Below are positions 17,556-25,769 of a stretch of DNA of 64,000 bases, one piece after another. Position 1 is the first letter of the stretch, and each line of letters starts with the position of its first letter. A program made the position numbers and the translations under genes. Source of the DNA: Phaeobacter italicus (GTDB lineage Bacteria; Pseudomonadota; Alphaproteobacteria; Rhodobacterales; Rhodobacteraceae); assembly GCF_001258055.1 (NCBI RefSeq), contig NZ_CVRM01000022.1, forward strand, positions 186,001 to 250,000, written 5' to 3'. Below the pieces are notes generated by a model. The model saw only the letters and a list, made by a program, of their open reading frames with translations, had not been told where the DNA came from and did not search any database.

Positions 17556-18293
17556 TCAGTCCAGTTTGCCGGGAAGGCTTAGGTCGCCCGATGCAATGTC
17601 AAAGACATCCGTTACGCACAGCAATGGCGCGTGGATGTTGGCATTGACCTTCAGTCCAGCTGTCACCCCGTCAAAGGCCAGAGGCTCAGGCCGAAGCGGC
17701 ACAGTCAGGCTGACCTCCTTGCCATTCAGGACCGGCGAAAAGCCTGGGCTGTCGATATAGAGCGGAAGCCCCGGCCAGGTGGCAGGCAGCTCAGGCGTTG
17801 CGCCTTCGGGAATGTCTTTTACCGACAGCATCCCTTCTCCGCAGCCATCGTTTGGCGACAGGACCACCCAATGGCTGTGCCAGCCCGCCCCATCATTGCC
17901 CAGATCACCGTCACCGTTTTCGTCAAATAGGGGCGTGTCGTCAAAGTCGGGGTGCGCCGTGGCCACAAGTGCCAGTGTGCCGCTACCGGTTTCAAACCCC
18001 ACAGCCGAGGGATCGAGAGAGAGCGGCCAGACATAGGCCTGTACGCCAGCCCCCGCCAAAGCCCCGGTTTCAGCGGGGATCGTGGTCCCGGCTGTACCGC
18101 CGGTTTCCATTGAAAACGTAACCTGCGCACCGCGCCGGTGAACATGCACCATGCGGATGTCGGTGTCGGCTGGAATGCCGTCCTTTGCGTCAGAGGGTAA
18201 AACGGCGTGCGCTTCGCTGTGGTTGCCATCAGCCTGCGCGATTGTGCCGACAGCTGCGGCTGCAAGGATGGCTGCAATGATTGAGGGTCTCAT
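17556..18293 (-). CDS. Secreted protein of unknown function, His- and Asp-rich
   Basis: A 245-residue protein with a clear signal peptide (MRPSIIAAILAAAAVGTIAQA, about 21 residues), so periplasmic or extracellular. The mature part has clustered histidines (GNHSEAHA at 23-30, MVHVHRRG at 48-55, GWHSHW at 137-142), an Asp-rich segment DENGDGD at 124-130 that looks like a calcium-loop motif, and two cysteines (one in NDGCGEG, one near the C-terminus). I do not recognise a family. AAGGAG lies just upstream of ATG 18293. The gene is divergent from a MarR regulator, and a 42-bp inverted repeat adjoins its ribosome-binding site, so it is very probably repressed by that regulator. Metal binding is conjecture. 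Confidence 0.82.
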   Translation of the reverse strand: MRPSIIAAILAAAAVGTIAQADGNHSEAHAVLPSDAKDGIPADTDIRMVHVHRRGAQVTFSMETGGTAGTTIPAETGALAGAGVQAYVWPLSLDPSAVGFETGSGTLALVATAHPDFDDTPLFDENGDGDLGNDGAGWHSHWVVLSPNDGCGEGMLSVKDIPEGATPELPATWPGLPLYIDSPGFSPVLNGKEVSLTVPLRPEPLAFDGVTAGLKVNANIHAPLLCVTDVFDIASGDLSLPGKLD

Positions 18294-18305
18294 CTCGATC
18301 TCCTT

Positions 18306-18347
18306 AATTTCGACTCGATACCATATTGGTAGTATCGAGTCGAAATT
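18306..18347. promoter_or_regulatory. 42-bp operator: perfect 16-bp inverted repeat
   Basis: The arms 18306-18321 and 18332-18347 are perfectly complementary (core CGACTCGATAC / GTATCGAGTCG) around a 10-base centre. The left end touches the AAGGAG of the minus-strand secreted-protein gene. A further half-site-like GACTCGCTATC lies at 18365-18375, overlapping a possible minus-strand -35 (TTGATA). Size and symmetry fit a MarR-family dimer operator controlling both divergent genes. Confidence 0.75.
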
Positions 18348-18383
18348 ATTGCAATGATGATTTTGACTCGCTATCAAGCTTGC

Positions 18384-18941
18384 ATGACCCCTGCCCATGA
18401 CATCGCCAGCCTTCTTGATCGGCTCTCGCGCCTGCATGGCACGGGTCGCCGTTCTGTTGGCCTGAACCCGGCACAGGCCTCTGCCTTGGACTATCTGGCG
18501 CGGGCCAATCGGTTTTCCCGCACGCCCTCTGCCGTGGCTGAGTATCTGTCCGCAACGCGTGGAACAGTTTCACAGACGCTAAAGTCGCTGGCTGCCAAGG
18601 GTCTTGCTGAAGAAGGGCCAGCCGGCACCGACCGTCGGTCGCGGCGCTATGATCTGACCGCTGAAGGTGAGGCGCTGGCCCGGACTCTCGACGCAGGAGG
18701 AGGCGTGGATCTGCCGGATCACCTGCTCGAAGACGTTCGCAACACGCTTCGTCAACTGGTCATGGGAATGATCGCTGCGCGTGGTGGGCGCAGTTTTGGT
18801 TTGTGCCGCAGTTGTCGATTCCACCGCAACTCGGAGGCGGGCGCCCATTGTGCGCTGATGGATGTGCCTCTGCGAAACGAAGAAACAACACAGATCTGCC
18901 AAGAGCATGAGCCGGGCGATTGCACCACAAAGGAAACGTGA
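18384..18941 (+). CDS. MarR-family transcriptional regulator with C-terminal cysteine cluster
   Basis: A winged-helix regulator of 185 residues from ATG 18384 (195 from ATG 18354; neither has a Shine-Dalgarno sequence). The wHTH spans about residues 28-100: SALDYLARANRFSRTPSAVAEYL, SATRGTVSQTLKSLAAKGL as recognition helix region, and GTDRRSRRYDLTAEG as the wing. After a linker helix the C-terminus has Cys141, Cys144, Cys156 and Cys172 (C-x2-C-x11-C-x15-C), plus Cys180, suggesting a zinc or iron-sulfur site or a redox switch. Most MarR proteins lack such a tail. It is divergent from the secreted-protein gene across a large operator, and 2 bases before another secreted-protein gene. The ligand is unknown. 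Confidence 0.88.
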   Translation: MTPAHDIASLLDRLSRLHGTGRRSVGLNPAQASALDYLARANRFSRTPSAVAEYLSATRGTVSQTLKSLAAKGLAEEGPAGTDRRSRRYDLTAEGEALARTLDAGGGVDLPDHLLEDVRNTLRQLVMGMIAARGGRSFGLCRSCRFHRNSEAGAHCALMDVPLRNEETTQICQEHEPGDCTTKET

Positions 18942-18943
18942 TC

Positions 18944-19429
18944 ATGCCAATTCGTCCGAGCCGCTTTACCCGCTGGTGCAGACCTGTTCTGGCGGCATTG
19001 CTCTGGCCGGGTGCGGTTCTTGCGCAGTCGGTTCAGCCTGCATCGGTGCCTTGCCATCAGAGCCCGATCGCTGGGGCGCAAAACATCTGGTTTCCCGTTG
19101 AAGACGGCATCCGTCTCTACGCCAATGGGAATGTGCGGTTTATCTGGCTGGATACGGAAGAGCCTGCCTGCTGTTCCTCTCATCTGATGGTGGCGATGCC
19201 GGACCCGGACATGCCGGGACAGATCTGCACAGTATTCTCCATGCCGGGCGGTGAGGGGTTTCGGGGGATCGACCTGCAGGGGGCCGAAGCTACATACGAT
19301 CCGGCGCACGGGCTTCTTGTGGGCACAGCTGTCAATATCTGGCAGGGTGACGGCGCCGGACTGGCGTTTTTGATGGTGTTGATCAATCAGGGGCAGGGCA
19401 CGATCGAGGCCCGGCTGGTTGATCCATGA
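18944..19429 (+). CDS. Small secreted protein of unknown function, cysteine-containing
   Basis: A 161-residue protein with an N-terminal signal peptide (hydrophobic VLAALLWPGAVLA, cleavage expected after Ala27). The mature chain holds Cys37, the pair Cys76-Cys77 and Cys95, so disulfides or metal binding are possible. No family is recognised. AAAGGAAAC lies upstream of ATG 18944, two bases past the MarR stop, so it is cotranscribed with the regulator. With the divergent secreted protein it forms a three-gene module under one operator. Its placement between pdxJ and acpS breaks a normally continuous housekeeping run. Confidence 0.8.
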   Translation: MPIRPSRFTRWCRPVLAALLWPGAVLAQSVQPASVPCHQSPIAGAQNIWFPVEDGIRLYANGNVRFIWLDTEEPACCSSHLMVAMPDPDMPGQICTVFSMPGGEGFRGIDLQGAEATYDPAHGLLVGTAVNIWQGDGAGLAFLMVLINQGQGTIEARLVDP

Positions 19430-19455
19430 GCAGGCCGTGAACTCAGAGGCGACGC

Positions 19456-19887
19456 ATGATCCTTGGCATTGGTACTGACCTTGCAAATATCGACCGCATC
19501 CAACGCACGCTGGATCGTTTCGGTGATCGGTTTCGCAACCGGGTGTTCACCGATGTAGAGCAGGCAAAGGCCGAAAGACGCATGGATGTGGCGGGGACAT
19601 ATGCCAAACGCTGGGCCGCCAAGGAGGCCTGTTCCAAGGCGTTGGGCACGGGGCTGCGCATGGGAATCGCCTGGAAGGACATGGCAGTGTCGAACCTGCG
19701 CAGCGGACAGCCCGTGATGCAGGTCACCGGATGGGCGGCTGATCGCTTGCGGCAGATGACCCCGGAAGGGCATGAAGCCATCATTCACGTCACTCTAACG
19801 GACGATCACCCTTGGGCGCAGGCCTTTGTGGTGATAGAAGCGCGGCCCATTGCCATTCAGGCGTCCGCGACGCTGGGCGATGCTTGA
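19456..19887 (+). CDS. acpS: Holo-[acyl-carrier-protein] synthase
   Basis: A 143-residue phosphopantetheinyl transferase that activates acyl carrier protein from Co[16 protein letters not shown] contains the metal-binding Asp8, and [18 protein letters not shown] carries the Glu and Lys of the second motif. [17 protein letters not shown] and [18 protein letters not shown] complete the fold. Length and motifs are those of an active trimeric AcpS. It is the first gene of acpS-lepB-rnc-era, a conserved alphaproteobacterial operon coupling lipid, secretion and RNA-processing functions. Confidence 0.95.
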   Translation: MILGIGTDLANIDRIQRTLDRFGDRFRNRVFTDVEQAKAERRMDVAGTYAKRWAAKEACSKALGTGLRMGIAWKDMAVSNLRSGQPVMQVTGWAADRLRQMTPEGHEAIIHVTLTDDHPWAQAFVVIEARPIAIQASATLGDA

Positions 19888-19950
19888 CTTACCCCGGTCC
19901 GCCCCGCATGAAGCCCCGGACCCTTGTTCACAGTTAGACCGGAGAGCCTG

Positions 19951-20787
19951 ATGACGGCCAAAGCTACAGTCGGAAGTTCGATCCTTGAGACCGTAAAGAC
20001 GATTGTCTATGCGCTGCTGATTGCGGGTGTCTTCCGCACGCTGTTTTTTCAGCCCTTCTGGATTCCCTCTGGCTCTATGAAGGAAACGCTGCTGATTGGT
20101 GATTTCCTTTTCGTGAACAAGATGGCCTACGGCTATTCCTCGGCGTCCTGTCCCAGCCTGAAGTTTCCAGGTCTGGGTGTTGATATCGACAGCAGTGATA
20201 TCTGCGGTTTCCTGGATGGCGACAACAGCCGCATTCTGGCAAGCGAACCTGAGCGCGGTGATGTGGTGGTCTTCCGGCATCCGGTGAACCAGAACGACTT
20301 TATCAAGCGTCTGGTGGGCATGCCGGGCGACAAGATCCAGGTCAAGAATGGTGTTCTGCACATCAACGGCGCCGCCGTTGCGCTGCAGGACGCTGGCGAC
20401 TTCGAAGAGATCATGGCACCGCAAGGTCCGGCCGGGTCATACCCGCTGTGCGAAAACGCTCCTGTGGGTGAAGGCGCCGTATGTAAGAAATCCCGTCAGA
20501 TCGAAACCCTGCCCGGCGGCAGCCAGCATGTTGTGCTGAACATCGGCAATCAGGGCATGGATCACACTGGCGTCTATCAGGTGCCGGATGGGCACTACTT
20601 CTTTATGGGGGACAACCGCGACAACTCCTCTGACAGCCGTTTGCCGCAATCGGCGGGTGGGGTTGGCTTTGTCCCGTTTGAAAACCTCATTGGTCGCGCA
20701 GATCGGATCATGTTCTCCTCTGCGGGCCGCTCCATGCTGTTCTTCTGGACATGGCGTGGGGATCGTTTCTTCAAGGGGATCGAGTGA
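19951..20787 (+). CDS. lepB: Signal peptidase I
   Basis: A 278-residue inner-membrane serine protease that removes Sec and Tat signal peptides on the periplasmic side. There is one N-terminal membrane segment (about 12-33), then [13 protein letters not shown] with the catalytic Ser42, [10 protein letters not shown], and [14 protein letters not shown] with the general-base Lys. [11 protein letters not shown] is the box E motif. Two cysteine pairs in the insert (SCPSL, ICGF, LCENA, VCKK) are common in this group. ATG 19951 has GGAGAG upstream; TTG 19924 is less likely. Its stop overlaps the GTG start of rnc. Confidence 0.95.
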   Translation: MTAKATVGSSILETVKTIVYALLIAGVFRTLFFQPFWIPSGSMKETLLIGDFLFVNKMAYGYSSASCPSLKFPGLGVDIDSSDICGFLDGDNSRILASEPERGDVVVFRHPVNQNDFIKRLVGMPGDKIQVKNGVLHINGAAVALQDAGDFEEIMAPQGPAGSYPLCENAPVGEGAVCKKSRQIETLPGGSQHVVLNIGNQGMDHTGVYQVPDGHYFFMGDNRDNSSDSRLPQSAGGVGFVPFENLIGRADRIMFSSAGRSMLFFWTWRGDRFFKGIE

Positions 20788-21470
20788 AACTCTCTAGGGA
20801 TATGCACGCCTTCGAGGCGCGGATTGGCTACCAGTTCACGGAGCCCGCACTTCTTGTGCGGGCTTTGACGCATGCATCGGTGTCGTCTCCGAACCGAAAG
20901 GACAACCAGCGTCTGGAATTTTTGGGTGACCGGGTGCTTGGCCTTGTGATGGCGACAGCGCTTTTGGAAACCGACAAGGACGCCAGCGAAGGCCAGCTCG
21001 CACCGCGTTTCAACGCGCTGGTGCGCAAGGAAACCTGTGCGGATGTGGCGCGTCAGATCGATGTGGGCAGCGTGCTCAAACTCGGTCGCTCGGAAACCCT
21101 CTCGGGGGGGCGCCGCAAAATGGCGCTGTTGGGTGACGCAATGGAAGCGGTGATCGCCGCGGTCTATAAAGACGGCGGCTTTGACGCCGCACAGGAATTG
21201 ATCCTGCGGCTTTGGGGGGATCGCATTGGTCGTGTCGAAGCAGATGCACGCGATGCGAAAACCACGTTGCAGGAATTTGCCCAGGCGCGGGGCGAACAGC
21301 CGCCGACCTATGTTCTTGTCGAACGCAAGGGGCCGGATCACCAGCCCGAATTCACCATCTCCGTACAGTTGCAGGACGGCACCGAGGGCCGCGCAACTGC
21401 CGGATCCAAGCGGCAGGCCGAACAGGCCGCTGCAAAATCTCTCTTGGCTCGACTGGAGCAGGACAAATGA
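20784..21470 (+). CDS. rnc: Ribonuclease III
   Basis: A 228-residue double-strand-specific RNase that processes rRNA precursors and structured mRNAs. The signature [17 protein letters not shown] contains Glu45 and Asp49, and [18 protein letters not shown] the second Asp and Glu pair, so the catalytic set is complete. The C-terminal dsRNA-binding domain (about 155-226) ends with [23 protein letters not shown] 20784, overlapping the lepB stop (GTGA) with AAGGGG upstream, gives the right N-terminus; ATG 20802 is the alternative. The end overlaps the era start by ATGA. Hairpins between ribosomal-protein genes in this window could be its substrates. Confidence 0.95.
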   Translation: MKLSRDMHAFEARIGYQFTEPALLVRALTHASVSSPNRKDNQRLEFLGDRVLGLVMATALLETDKDASEGQLAPRFNALVRKETCADVARQIDVGSVLKLGRSETLSGGRRKMALLGDAMEAVIAAVYKDGGFDAAQELILRLWGDRIGRVEADARDAKTTLQEFAQARGEQPPTYVLVERKGPDHQPEFTISVQLQDGTEGRATAGSKRQAEQAAAKSLLARLEQDK

Positions 21471-22372
21471 CGACACGCGCAGGCTTTGTTGCCCTGATCG
21501 GAGAGCCCAACGCGGGCAAATCCACCCTTCTCAATCGTATGGTCGGAGCCAAGGTGTCCATCGTGACACACAAGGTGCAGACAACCCGTGCCCGTATTCG
21601 TGGCGTGGCAATGGAAGGCGACAGCCAGATCGTGTTTGTCGACACGCCTGGTCTTTTCCGCCCGCGCCGCCGACTGGACCGCGCGATGGTCGCGGCCGCC
21701 TGGGGGGGCGCGGCTGATGCGGATGTCGTGGTTCTCATGGTCGAAGCCCATCGTGGGATCACCGAAGGGGTAGAGCGTATCCTTGAGGGGCTGCAGGACA
21801 TCGGCGAAGGCCGCCGCATCGCGCTGGCCATCAACAAGATTGACCGCGTGCAGTCTGAGGTTCTGTTGGGGCTGACCAAGGATCTCAACGAACGCTACGA
21901 CTTCTCCGAGACCTTCATGATTTCGGCTGAACGCGGTCACGGTGTCGATGCGTTGCGCCAGTGGCTCGCTCAGGAGTTGCCCGAAGGCCCGTGGCTTTAT
22001 CCTGAAGACCAGATCGCGGATCTGCCAATGCGCATGATCGCTGCGGAAATGACGAGAGAAAAGCTCACGCTGCGGCTTCATCAAGAGCTGCCCTATCAGC
22101 TGACTGTTGAGACCGAGCACTGGGAAGAGCGCAAGGATGGGTCTGCCAAGATCGACCAGGTGATCTATGTGATGCGCGATGGTCACAAGGGGATTGTGCT
22201 GGGCAAACGCGGCGAAACCATCAAGGCCGTCAGCCAGGCCGCCCGTGCCGAACTGGAAGAGTTCCTTGATCGCAAGGTGCATCTGTTCCTGCAGGTCAAG
22301 GTTCGTCCGAACTGGCTGGAAGAGGCGGAGCGCTATTCTGAGATGGGCCTTGATTTCAAGGACGGGAACTGA
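21467..22372 (+). CDS. era: GTPase Era
   Basis: A 301-residue GTPase that binds the 3' end of 16S rRNA and assists 30S maturation. G1 is GEPNAGKST at 12-20, G2 lies in [12 protein letters not shown]3 in VDTPGLF and G4 in NKID. The C-terminal KH domain contains [28 protein letters not shown] and the end [17 protein letters not shown]. The start ATG overlaps the rnc stop (ATGA), indicating coupling. The canonical rnc-era-recO order continues downstream with a DUF1491 gene between era and recO. Confidence 0.97.
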   Translation: MTTRAGFVALIGEPNAGKSTLLNRMVGAKVSIVTHKVQTTRARIRGVAMEGDSQIVFVDTPGLFRPRRRLDRAMVAAAWGGAADADVVVLMVEAHRGITEGVERILEGLQDIGEGRRIALAINKIDRVQSEVLLGLTKDLNERYDFSETFMISAERGHGVDALRQWLAQELPEGPWLYPEDQIADLPMRMIAAEMTREKLTLRLHQELPYQLTVETEHWEERKDGSAKIDQVIYVMRDGHKGIVLGKRGETIKAVSQAARAELEEFLDRKVHLFLQVKVRPNWLEEAERYSEMGLDFKDGN

Positions 22373-22378
22373 CCGGCG

Positions 22379-22708
22379 ATGGCGCGGCTGACGGCCAGCT
22401 TTTGGGTGCAGGCCTATCTGACGCGGCTGCGCCTGTCAGATATACCTGCATTTGTGACGGCCCATGGCGATGACACAGCCGGTGCCGTCCTGGTGAAGTT
22501 GAACACGCTGGATGGCCAGGCCAAAGCGTTGCATCGGTCCTATGACTTGATGACCGGTGCGCGCAGCTGGGTCACATTGGCCGAAGGTGACGAACAGACT
22601 GTCGATGCCGCGATCGGCAAACAGCGCAGCTTTGATCCTGATCTATGGGTGGTCGAGGTCGAAGACCGACAGGGACGCCATCTGCTTGATGAGCCGGGAC
22701 TGGAATAA
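22379..22708 (+). CDS. DUF1491 family protein
   Basis: A 109-residue soluble protein beginning [19 protein letters not shown] and containing [11 protein letters not shown], the usual shape of the DUF1491 family found between era and recO in Rhodobacterales. It is small, with mixed alpha/beta character and no catalytic motif. The ATG lies six bases after the era stop, and recO begins two bases after its own stop, so it is part of the era-recO transcript. Function is unknown; the position suggests a role in RNA or DNA maintenance. Confidence 0.85.
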   Translation: MARLTASFWVQAYLTRLRLSDIPAFVTAHGDDTAGAVLVKLNTLDGQAKALHRSYDLMTGARSWVTLAEGDEQTVDAAIGKQRSFDPDLWVVEVEDRQGRHLLDEPGLE

Positions 22709-22710
22709 TC

Positions 22711-23436
22711 ATGGAATGGCGCGATCAGGGAATTCTGCTCAGAATGCGCCGCCATGGAGAGGGCTCGGCCATCGTCGACATGTTCACGGCAGAACATGGT
22801 CGCCACGCCGGTGTCATTCGCGGTGGGGCCAGCCGCAAGATGGCACCCATCCTGCAACCGGGCGCGCAGTTGGATCTGCTGTGGCGTGCCCGGCTTGAGG
22901 ATCACCTCGGGAGCTATCAGGCGGAATTGATGCGCAGCCGGGCAGGGGCGGCCTTGTCAGGGCGTCTCGCGCTTGCAGGGCTCAACGCGGTCACCGGTTT
23001 GTTGGCTTTTTGCCTGCCGGACCGTGAACCGCACCCTGATCTATACCTGCGCAGCGAACGACTGCTCGACCTGCTGGGGCAGGATGAGATCTGGCCGCTT
23101 GCGTATCTGCAATGGGAAATGGCCTTGCTGGAAGAACTGGGCTTTGGGTTGGACCTGTCCTGCTGCGCGGTTAGTGGCGCTCTTGATGAGCTGATCTACA
23201 TCTCGCCAAAGAGCGGGCGTGCCGTGTCGCGCGCCAGTGCCGGGGAATGGGCGGACCGCCTGCTGCCCCTGCCCGCCGTCATGCGGGGAGAGGGCGAGGC
23301 AGGCACAGGCGAAATTCTGCAGGGCCTGTCGACCACCGGTTTCTTTCTCGAACACCGTCTGGCGCCATCTCTTGGGAATACCCCCCTGCCAGAGGCGCGG
23401 GGCCGCTTTCTGGATGTGCTTACTCGGCAGAAGTGA
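22711..23436 (+). CDS. recO: DNA repair protein RecO
   Basis: A 241-residue recombination mediator of the RecFOR pathway that anneals SSB-coated DNA and helps load RecA. The N-terminal OB domain reads [39 protein letters not shown], broken here only by its turns, followed by a helical domain ([39 protein letters not shown]). The C-terminal Cys pair remains as ...SCCAV, but a four-cysteine zinc site is not evident. The 3' end overlaps the convergent META-domain gene by 17 bases. Confidence 0.93.
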   Translation: MEWRDQGILLRMRRHGEGSAIVDMFTAEHGRHAGVIRGGASRKMAPILQPGAQLDLLWRARLEDHLGSYQAELMRSRAGAALSGRLALAGLNAVTGLLAFCLPDREPHPDLYLRSERLLDLLGQDEIWPLAYLQWEMALLEELGFGLDLSCCAVSGALDELIYISPKSGRAVSRASAGEWADRLLPLPAVMRGEGEAGTGEILQGLSTTGFFLEHRLAPSLGNTPLPEARGRFLDVLTRQK

Positions 23437-23824
23437 ACAGCATTTCACGGCCGGCTTCGTTTGACAGGATCATGATGCGGCCCTTGATTTCGACAATCTG
23501 CATCGACTGTAGCGCGTCGAGGATCGTGATTTCTTCTGCCAAAGCAGGACAAACCCGTCGCGTTGTGGCGAGCTGTTCCAGTTCGAACCAGGGATAAGGC
23601 GAGCTGAGCCGTGCAGTGAAGCGATTGCAGGGCAGGGAGCCGGACACATCATTGCCACGTCCGAAGGTGATCGTGGTCGCGCCTGATACGGCTGCGCCGT
23701 CCAGTTCCTGTAGGTGCCACTGGCTGCCAAGGCCGCCATAGGCGCGCAGGGTTTCATCGCCGAAACATCCGCTCAACCCAAGAAGGGCGGTGATGGATAA
23801 GATGGAAAAGGTCTTGGTTTTCAT
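23420..23824 (-). CDS. META-domain lipoprotein (HslJ-like)
   Basis: A 134-residue lipoprotein with signal [20 protein letters not shown], whose lipobox LSGC puts the lipidated Cys at residue 20. The mature part is a META/HslJ domain: [33 protein letters not shown] and [10 protein letters not shown], with two conserved cysteines (CNRF, VCPAL). The family is associated with outer-membrane or periplasmic stress responses; the biochemical role is unsettled. The ATG at 23824 lacks a clear Shine-Dalgarno, but an upstream start would destroy the signal peptide. It ends 17 bases inside the recO 3' end. Confidence 0.85.
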   Translation of the reverse strand: MKTKTFSILSITALLGLSGCFGDETLRAYGGLGSQWHLQELDGAAVSGATTITFGRGNDVSGSLPCNRFTARLSSPYPWFELEQLATTRRVCPALAEEITILDALQSMQIVEIKGRIMILSNEAGREMLFTSAE

Positions 23825-23873
23825 GGCGGCACGCTCTCGCACCGGGGGGCAAAGGTCAACCAAAGCCTGCATG

Positions 23874-23903
23874 AAAAAGGCCCGGCACACTATGTGCCAG
23901 GCC
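23874..23903 (-). terminator. Intrinsic terminator of mcd
   Basis: The 10-bp stem GGCCTGGCAC/GTGCCGGGCC (minus strand, one wobble) has a 5-base loop and is followed by TTTTT, 35 bases after the mcd stop. Confidence 0.85.
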
Positions 23904-23937
23904 AGAGGAGGGCCCAAGGGAAGAAAGGCCGAAATGG

Positions 23938-25623
23938 TCAGGCGAGAAGCCGTCGTGCGATCACTTGTGCCTGGATTTCTGCAGCGCCCTCGAAAATGTT
24001 GAGGATCCGCGCATCACAGAGAACGCGGCTGATCTTGTATTCCAGTGCAAATCCGTTGCCGCCGTGGATCTGCAGACCGTTGTCCGCCGCCGCCCAAGCA
24101 ACGCGCGCGCCCAGCAGCTTGGCCATGCCAGCCTCAAGATCGCAGCGGTGGCCATTGTCCTTTTCCCAGGCCGAGAAATAGGTCAGCTGGCGTGCGATCA
24201 TGATTTCGACTGCCATCATCGCCAATTTGGAGGCCACGCGTGGAAAGGCGATCAGCGGCTTGCCAAACTGTTTGCGGTCCTGCGCATACTGCATCGCAAT
24301 GTCGAGCGCGGATTGCGCCACACCGATGGCGCGGGCCGCGGTTTGAATGCGTGCGGATTCAAAGGTCTCCATCAGCTGTTTGAAGCCCTTGCCCTCCTCA
24401 CCACCAAGCAGGTTTTCACGCTTCACGTGAAACCCGTCAAAGCCCAGCTCATATTCCTTCATGCCGCGGTAGCCCAACACCTCGATCTCGCCACCCGTCA
24501 TACCCTCGGTCGGGAACGGGTTCTCGTCGGTGCCCGGTGTCTTTTCCGCCAGAAACATCGACAAGCCGCGGTGATCGGTGGTTTCAGGATCGGTGCGCGC
24601 CAAAAGGGTCATCACATGGGTGCGGGCCGCATGGGTGATCCAGGTCTTGTTGCCGGTGATCTTGTAGTCTCCGTTATCGTCCTTGACCGCGCGGGTGCGC
24701 AAAGAGCCGAGGTCAGAACCCGTGTTCGGCTCGGTGAAGACTGCCGTCGGCAGGATCTCGGCGCTGGCAATCTTGGGCAGCCAATTGGCTTTTTGCTCTT
24801 CTGTGCCGCCTGCGATGATCAGCTCGGCTGCAATTTCGGACCGGGTGCCGAGACTGCCCACACCGATATAGCCCCGCGACAGTTCTTCTGAGACGACGCA
24901 CATCGAGGCCTTGGAGAGACCAAAGCCGCCGTATTCTTCGGGGATGGTCAGGCCAAAGACACCCATTTCGGCCAGCTCTTCGATGATTTCCATCGGAATG
25001 AGCTCGTCTTTCAGATGCCAGTCATGGGCGTTCGGCTCGACCTTTTCGACGGCATAGCGACGGAACTGGTCGCGGATCATTTCCAGCTCTTCGTCCAGCC
25101 CAGATGCGCCAAACATCACCGATCCGGCCTGCTCCTGCATCAGTTCCACCAGTCGCAGACGTGCGGCCTGTGTATTGCCGCTGTCGCAGAGTGTCATCAC
25201 AGCAGGCACCATCAGGACGCGCTGGCTGTCCTGCGACAACCCCAGATCCTGCAGGCGCAGGATCTCGCCCTGGTTCATCTGAATGCCTCCGTAGATCTGC
25301 CAGAGGTATTCACCAAAGCCGATCTGCAGCAGCAGCTGTTCCATTTCGCCAAACTTGCCGTTTGCCTGGAGGTCGCTGGCCCAACGGTGCATCTGCCGCA
25401 GGCTATAGGCATAGGTTGCCAGCCAAGCGAGCCCGTGGGCCGCTGTCTGGTTTGCCTCGACCAGTTTCCCGGAGACGCGTCCGTCTTCGCTCACTTGCGC
25501 GCGCACCTCGGTTCGGGCGGCATCGAGCAATTGGTCCACCGGCTCCAATGCGGCAGCTGTCAGCGACAGCACATCAGGTATCAGCGTCTGTTGCATTTGC
25601 GGGTCCTGTCCGTCGTGGGGCAT
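23938..25623 (-). CDS. mcd: Probable (2S)-methylsuccinyl-CoA dehydrogenase
   Basis: A 561-residue flavoprotein of the acyl-CoA dehydrogenase superfamily with an extra N-terminal helical domain of about 165 residues, a size and architecture shared with Mcd of the ethylmalonyl-CoA pathway. The core begins near GLDEELEMIRDQFRRYA; FGLTIPEEYGG, AVFTEPNTGSDLGSL (FAD-binding), ITGNKTWITHA and the C-terminal IHGGNGFALEYKISRVLCDARILNIFEGAAEIQ are typical. The Glu in the last segment is in the usual position for the catalytic base. Mcd oxidises methylsuccinyl-CoA to mesaconyl-CoA and passes electrons to ETF, which is encoded at 36.9-38.6 kb. A generic acyl-CoA dehydrogenase remains possible. AAGG lies nine bases before ATG 25623. 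Confidence 0.82.
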   Translation of the reverse strand: MPHDGQDPQMQQTLIPDVLSLTAAALEPVDQLLDAARTEVRAQVSEDGRVSGKLVEANQTAAHGLAWLATYAYSLRQMHRWASDLQANGKFGEMEQLLLQIGFGEYLWQIYGGIQMNQGEILRLQDLGLSQDSQRVLMVPAVMTLCDSGNTQAARLRLVELMQEQAGSVMFGASGLDEELEMIRDQFRRYAVEKVEPNAHDWHLKDELIPMEIIEELAEMGVFGLTIPEEYGGFGLSKASMCVVSEELSRGYIGVGSLGTRSEIAAELIIAGGTEEQKANWLPKIASAEILPTAVFTEPNTGSDLGSLRTRAVKDDNGDYKITGNKTWITHAARTHVMTLLARTDPETTDHRGLSMFLAEKTPGTDENPFPTEGMTGGEIEVLGYRGMKEYELGFDGFHVKRENLLGGEEGKGFKQLMETFESARIQTAARAIGVAQSALDIAMQYAQDRKQFGKPLIAFPRVASKLAMMAVEIMIARQLTYFSAWEKDNGHRCDLEAGMAKLLGARVAWAAADNGLQIHGGNGFALEYKISRVLCDARILNIFEGAAEIQAQVIARRLLA

Positions 25624-25660
25624 GAATCACATCCTTTTCAGCTGGGTCAGTGGTAAATCA

Positions 25661-25680
25661 TTTTGCAGTTGCAGCGCAAC
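25661..25680. promoter_or_regulatory. Palindromic operator-like site upstream of mcd
   Basis: GTTGC-AGC-GCAAC (25668-25680) is a perfect 5-bp inverted repeat preceded by TTTTGCA, giving a tandem TTGCAG-TTGCAG. It lies 45-57 bases upstream of mcd in the 146-bp space to the divergent TauE gene. Regulatory function is inferred. Confidence 0.35.
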
Positions 25681-25769
25681 AAAAATACCCTGTGGTGATA
25701 TATTTGGATCAAAAGTTACGTAGCGATTTTGCGCGCGCAGCAGGGTTCATTTGTGCTAAGGCTCTGATC

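Noticed and set aside
25650-25769. In-frame extension of the TauE/SafE gene by 40 residues.
   Set aside because: The extension is not hydrophobic, lies in the divergent promoter region with the palindrome, and the ATG at 25770 has a good ribosome-binding site.
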